A DNA stretch of 64,000 bases, from NCBI GenBank assembly GCA_963817435.1, contig CAWFNY010000002.1, positions 682,001 to 746,000 on the forward strand. The letters run 5' to 3'. This document shows positions 62,972-64,000 of this stretch, in pieces. The position numbers and the translations under genes were made by a program. The notes beneath the pieces are model-generated. The model was not told the origin of the DNA. It searched no databases and was given only the letters and a program-made list of their open reading frames with translations. Origin of the DNA: JADJOM01 sp963817435 (GTDB lineage Bacteria > Gemmatimonadota > Gemmatimonadetes > Gemmatimonadales > GWC2-71-9). Numbering within the stretch: the first letter of the stretch is position 1; each line of letters opens with the position of its first letter.

Positions 62972-63265
62972 TCACCGGGGCAACATCTCGAGGGCAACCC
63001 GGTGTACCACCTTGCGGACGACGATGTAGGTGGTCAGCACCGCCAGCAGCCCGTAGAACCGCGCAACGGGAAGCGCTGGCACGCGCACGATCACATACAG
63101 TCCGACGAGGAGGGTTGCCGGGATGGAGATGCGGCGGGCAAGGCGATTTGCACGGCGGGAACGCTCGGCCCGGCAGTCGGGGCAGAGCTCGCCCCAGCCC
63201 AGCCCGGCGACCCGGCGTTCACATCGGGCGCAGGGGACCTCAGCCCACCCGCTTGGCGACAGCAT
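62972..63265 (-). CDS. small zinc-ribbon membrane protein
   Basis: A 97-residue protein. Its N-terminus has two Cys pairs, CARCERRVAGLGWGELCPDC, that look like a zinc ribbon. These are followed by a basic stretch and two hydrophobic segments (IPATLLVGLYVIVRVPAL, YGLLAVLTTYIVV). I start it at the ATG at 63265, which overlaps the isocitrate dehydrogenase 3' end by 26 bases; no other start codon is available before the Cys motif. Unknown function. It lies between the dehydrogenase and DUF4139 genes on the same strand. Confidence 0.65.
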   Translation of the reverse strand: MLSPSGWAEVPCARCERRVAGLGWGELCPDCRAERSRRANRLARRISIPATLLVGLYVIVRVPALPVARFYGLLAVLTTYIVVRKVVHRVALEMLPR

Positions 63266-64000
63266 CCCCGAAGTCCCGGGTCGAGGCCGTGCCGCCGAGA
63301 TCGCGGGTGCGGATGTTGTCCTCGACGATGGTCTTCTCGATCGCGGCCCGGATCCGGCGCCCGCGCTCGAGTTCACCGAGGTGGTCCAGCATCATCGCGG
63401 CGGCGAGCATCTGGGCGGCGGGATTGGCGATGCCCTTGCCGGCGATATCGGGCGCGCTGCCGTGCACCGCCTCGAAGATCGAGGCGTGGGTCCCGATGTT
63501 GGCCCCCGGTGCCAGCCCGAGCCCGCCGACGAGGCCGGAGACCTCGTCGCTCAGGATGTCGCCGAACATGTTGGTGGTCACCATCACGTCGAACTGTTCC
63601 GGCTTGAGCACCAGCTGCATGGCGCAGTTGTCGACGATCATGTCGTTGGACTGCACCCGGCCCTCGTACTCCTTGGCGATCCGCTTGCCGACTTCGAGGA
63701 AGAGGCCGCTGACCATCTTGAGAATGTTGGCCTTGTGGACGATCGTGACCTTCTTCCTGCCATGCGTCAGCGCATACTGGAAGGCGTAGCGGATGATCCG
63801 CTCGCAGCCGGCGCGGGTGACGATCGCGGTCGACTCGCCGACCGCGCGGGGATCGCCGCCGATCGCGATGAAGTGCTCGACGCCGACGTACAGCCCCTCC
63901 AGGTTCTCCCGCACCAGCACGATGTCCACGTCGCTGAACCGGCCGCCCGGCACGAACGAGCGCGCCGGCCGGATGTTGGCGAACAGCTCGAATTCCTTGC
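63240..64000 (-). CDS. NAD-dependent isocitrate dehydrogenase family protein, partial
   Basis: The C-terminal ~253 residues of an isocitrate/isopropylmalate dehydrogenase; the N-terminus lies beyond the window. The frame is open to 64000 (KEFELFANIRPARSFV). Characteristic segments are DIVLVRENLEGLYVGVEH, the VTIVHKANILK motif with the catalytic Lys, MFGDILSDEVSGLVGGLGLAPGANIG and the cofactor region FEAVHGSAPDIAGKGIANP. An Asp/Ile pattern at the adenine site would favour NAD, but this needs the full sequence. The VRENLEGLYVG stretch suggests isocitrate over isopropylmalate. Confidence 0.92.
   Translation of the reverse strand, partial: KEFELFANIRPARSFVPGGRFSDVDIVLVRENLEGLYVGVEHFIAIGGDPRAVGESTAIVTRAGCERIIRYAFQYALTHGRKKVTIVHKANILKMVSGLFLEVGKRIAKEYEGRVQSNDMIVDNCAMQLVLKPEQFDVMVTTNMFGDILSDEVSGLVGGLGLAPGANIGTHASIFEAVHGSAPDIAGKGIANPAAQMLAAAMMLDHLGELERGRRIRAAIEKTIVEDNIRTRDLGGTASTRDFGDAVAKRVG

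Overview
The window is a GC-rich bacterial chromosome segment with tightly packed, mostly overlapping genes. Many exported or outer-membrane proteins carry N-terminal signal peptides. There is a TonB receptor, an ECF sigma factor with its membrane partner, and a large membrane-anchored Ser/Thr kinase. Together these suggest a diderm soil-type bacterium, plausibly Gemmatimonadota; that taxon is an inference from gene style and no rRNA is present to test it.

Layout. 0-7.5 kb: end of gpmI, two beta-barrel-like proteins, a QueD/PTPS-like enzyme, a CoA-binding protein, then an overlapping run of molybdenum cofactor genes (mobA, mobB, moeA), an exported esterase and a THUMP RNA methyltransferase. 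7.5-9.5 kb: a yybP-ykoY manganese riboswitch with its own terminator, placed before htpX and terC. 9.6-12.5 kb: an MFS transporter and an exported repeat protein. 13-17.5 kb: a lysine/DAP gene block (dapE-like, asd, dapB, dapA, dapD) in which dapB is interrupted by compensating indels. 17.5-22.4 kb: a zinc-sensor (CZB) diguanylate cyclase, an exported amidohydrolase and katG.

22.5-35.4 kb is an accessory region. Nearly all genes lie on the minus strand and are short single-domain proteins (DoxX-like, alpha/beta hydrolase, DUF2277, VOC, Rid, DUF3291, DHCW cupin, DHFR-like, BKACE, tiny membrane proteins). Between several of them lie 98-128 bp imperfect inverted repeats with GTTAGGC/GCCTAAC-type ends that begin at the stop codon of the preceding gene. 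These have the properties of integron attC sites. No integrase is visible, so this looks like an old integron cassette array without integrase (a CALIN), interleaved with ordinary genes (SBP56 selenium-binding protein, hydrolase-LuxR fusion, ArsR/SRPBCC pair).

35.5-48.9 kb: CbrC-like protein, EF-hand-like exported protein, YjbQ, acyltransferase-3, a metzincin lipoprotein, a membrane diguanylate cyclase, ETF-ubiquinone oxidoreductase, an isoprenylcysteine methyltransferase-like protein, an aminotransferase, thioredoxin with ArsR, and an amino-acid permease. 48.9-64 kb: etfA/etfB, TonB receptor, sigma/membrane partner, kinase, glutaryl-CoA dehydrogenase-like enzyme, SprT-like protein, metallophosphoesterase, a DUF4139 protein and the C-terminal part of an isocitrate dehydrogenase. 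ETF, ETF-QO and the acyl-CoA dehydrogenase form a functional set that passes electrons to quinone.

Four genes (dapB, a lipoprotein at 55 kb, the SprT-like gene and the DUF4139 gene) contain frame-breaking indels, several of them mutually compensating. This pattern suggests residual sequencing error more than gene decay.
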